DNA of 64,000 bases, taken from the NCBI RefSeq assembly GCF_017744255.1, contig NZ_JAGHQP010000014.1:17425-81424 (forward strand), read 5' to 3'. The notes beneath the pieces were generated by a model. It did not search any database. It was not told the origin of the DNA and saw only the letters and a program-made list of their open reading frames with translations. A program made the translations under genes and the position numbers. Source of the DNA: Brevundimonas sp. A19_0. GTDB taxonomy: Bacteria > Pseudomonadota > Alphaproteobacteria > Caulobacterales > Caulobacteraceae. Shown here piece after piece: positions 63,896 to 64,000 of this stretch (position 1 is its first letter; every line of letters begins with the position of its first letter).

Positions 63896-64000
63896 TTACT
63901 CGGTGATCTTCGACACGACGCCGGCACCAACCGTGCGGCCGCCTTCGCGGATGGCGAAGCGGAGCTTCTCTTCCATGGCGATCGGGGTGATCAGCTCGAC
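63896..64000 (-). CDS. tuf: Elongation factor Tu, C-terminal end (runs off the window)
   Basis: Last 34 residues of EF-Tu: [20 protein letters not shown] followed by [14 protein letters not shown] and TAA. This is the near-invariant end of domain 3, so the identity is secure despite the short length. EF-Tu delivers aminoacyl-tRNA to the ribosome. The rest lies right of position 64000. Confidence 0.95.
   Translation of the reverse strand, partial: VELITPIAMEEKLRFAIREGGRTVGAGVVSKITE

Overview
The window is high-GC DNA of alphaproteobacterial, Caulobacterales type, and a Brevundimonas-like genus fits best. The evidence is the gene content and order (nuoA-N followed by birA-coaX-rnj-mce-DUF1467-proS-lolCD; tig/clpP/clpX/lon/hup; tuf/tRNA-Trp/secE/nusG/rplKAJL), Caulobacter-type promoters (TTGACG...GCTANAWC), alphaproteobacterial SOS boxes (GTTC-N7-GTTC), and a 29-codon SOS-controlled gene next to dnaE that looks like the division inhibitor sidA. 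I assigned the genus by eye, without a search.

Layout. 1-2.4 kb: 5' part of dnaE and the sidA-like gene with two LexA boxes. 2.4-4.75 kb: a lipoprotein MsrA, an SDR and a dienoyl-CoA isomerase-like crotonase. 4.76-28.6 kb: one long minus-strand run, transcribed from nuoA to lolD. It holds all 14 nuo genes plus five accessory small or membrane genes, then birA, coaX, rnj, mce, DUF1467, proS, lolC and lolD; many neighbours overlap by 1-4 nt. 28.86 kb: tRNA-Asp. 29-33 kb: a stress-type SDR, then an SPFH/RHH/glycosyltransferase/histidine-phosphatase group behind a near-perfect 26-bp palindrome. 33.2-36.4 kb: a large autotransporter with calcium-loop motifs. 36.4 kb: tRNA-Val. 36.5-49.1 kb: the protein quality-control block (hup, lon, FeS photolyase, clpX, clpP, tig), with three paralogous secreted proteins of unknown function, a HAD phosphatase lacking a normal start codon, and REP-like inverted repeats. 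49.3-56.9 kb: MBL hydrolase, KGG protein, an EgtB-EgtD fusion (ergothioneine), acyl-CoA dehydrogenase, SCP2 protein, M61 peptidase and a lipoprotein. 57-60.65 kb: rplL, rplJ, rplA, rplK, nusG, secE and tRNA-Trp. 60.8-64 kb: a CNNM/CBS protein, a possible tiny secreted ORF, EcsC and membrane proteins, and the 3' end of tuf.

How it works together. Most of the window is core: replication, complex I respiration, translation, proteolysis and lipoprotein sorting. The less ordinary parts are the SOS/sidA unit, the palindrome-controlled SPFH-RHH unit, the secreted paralogue family around clpP, the EgtB-EgtD fusion with an internal ribosome binding site, and a mosaic membrane-lipoprotein gene inside the nuo operon. 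I saw no CRISPR array, insertion sequence, prophage or replication origin.
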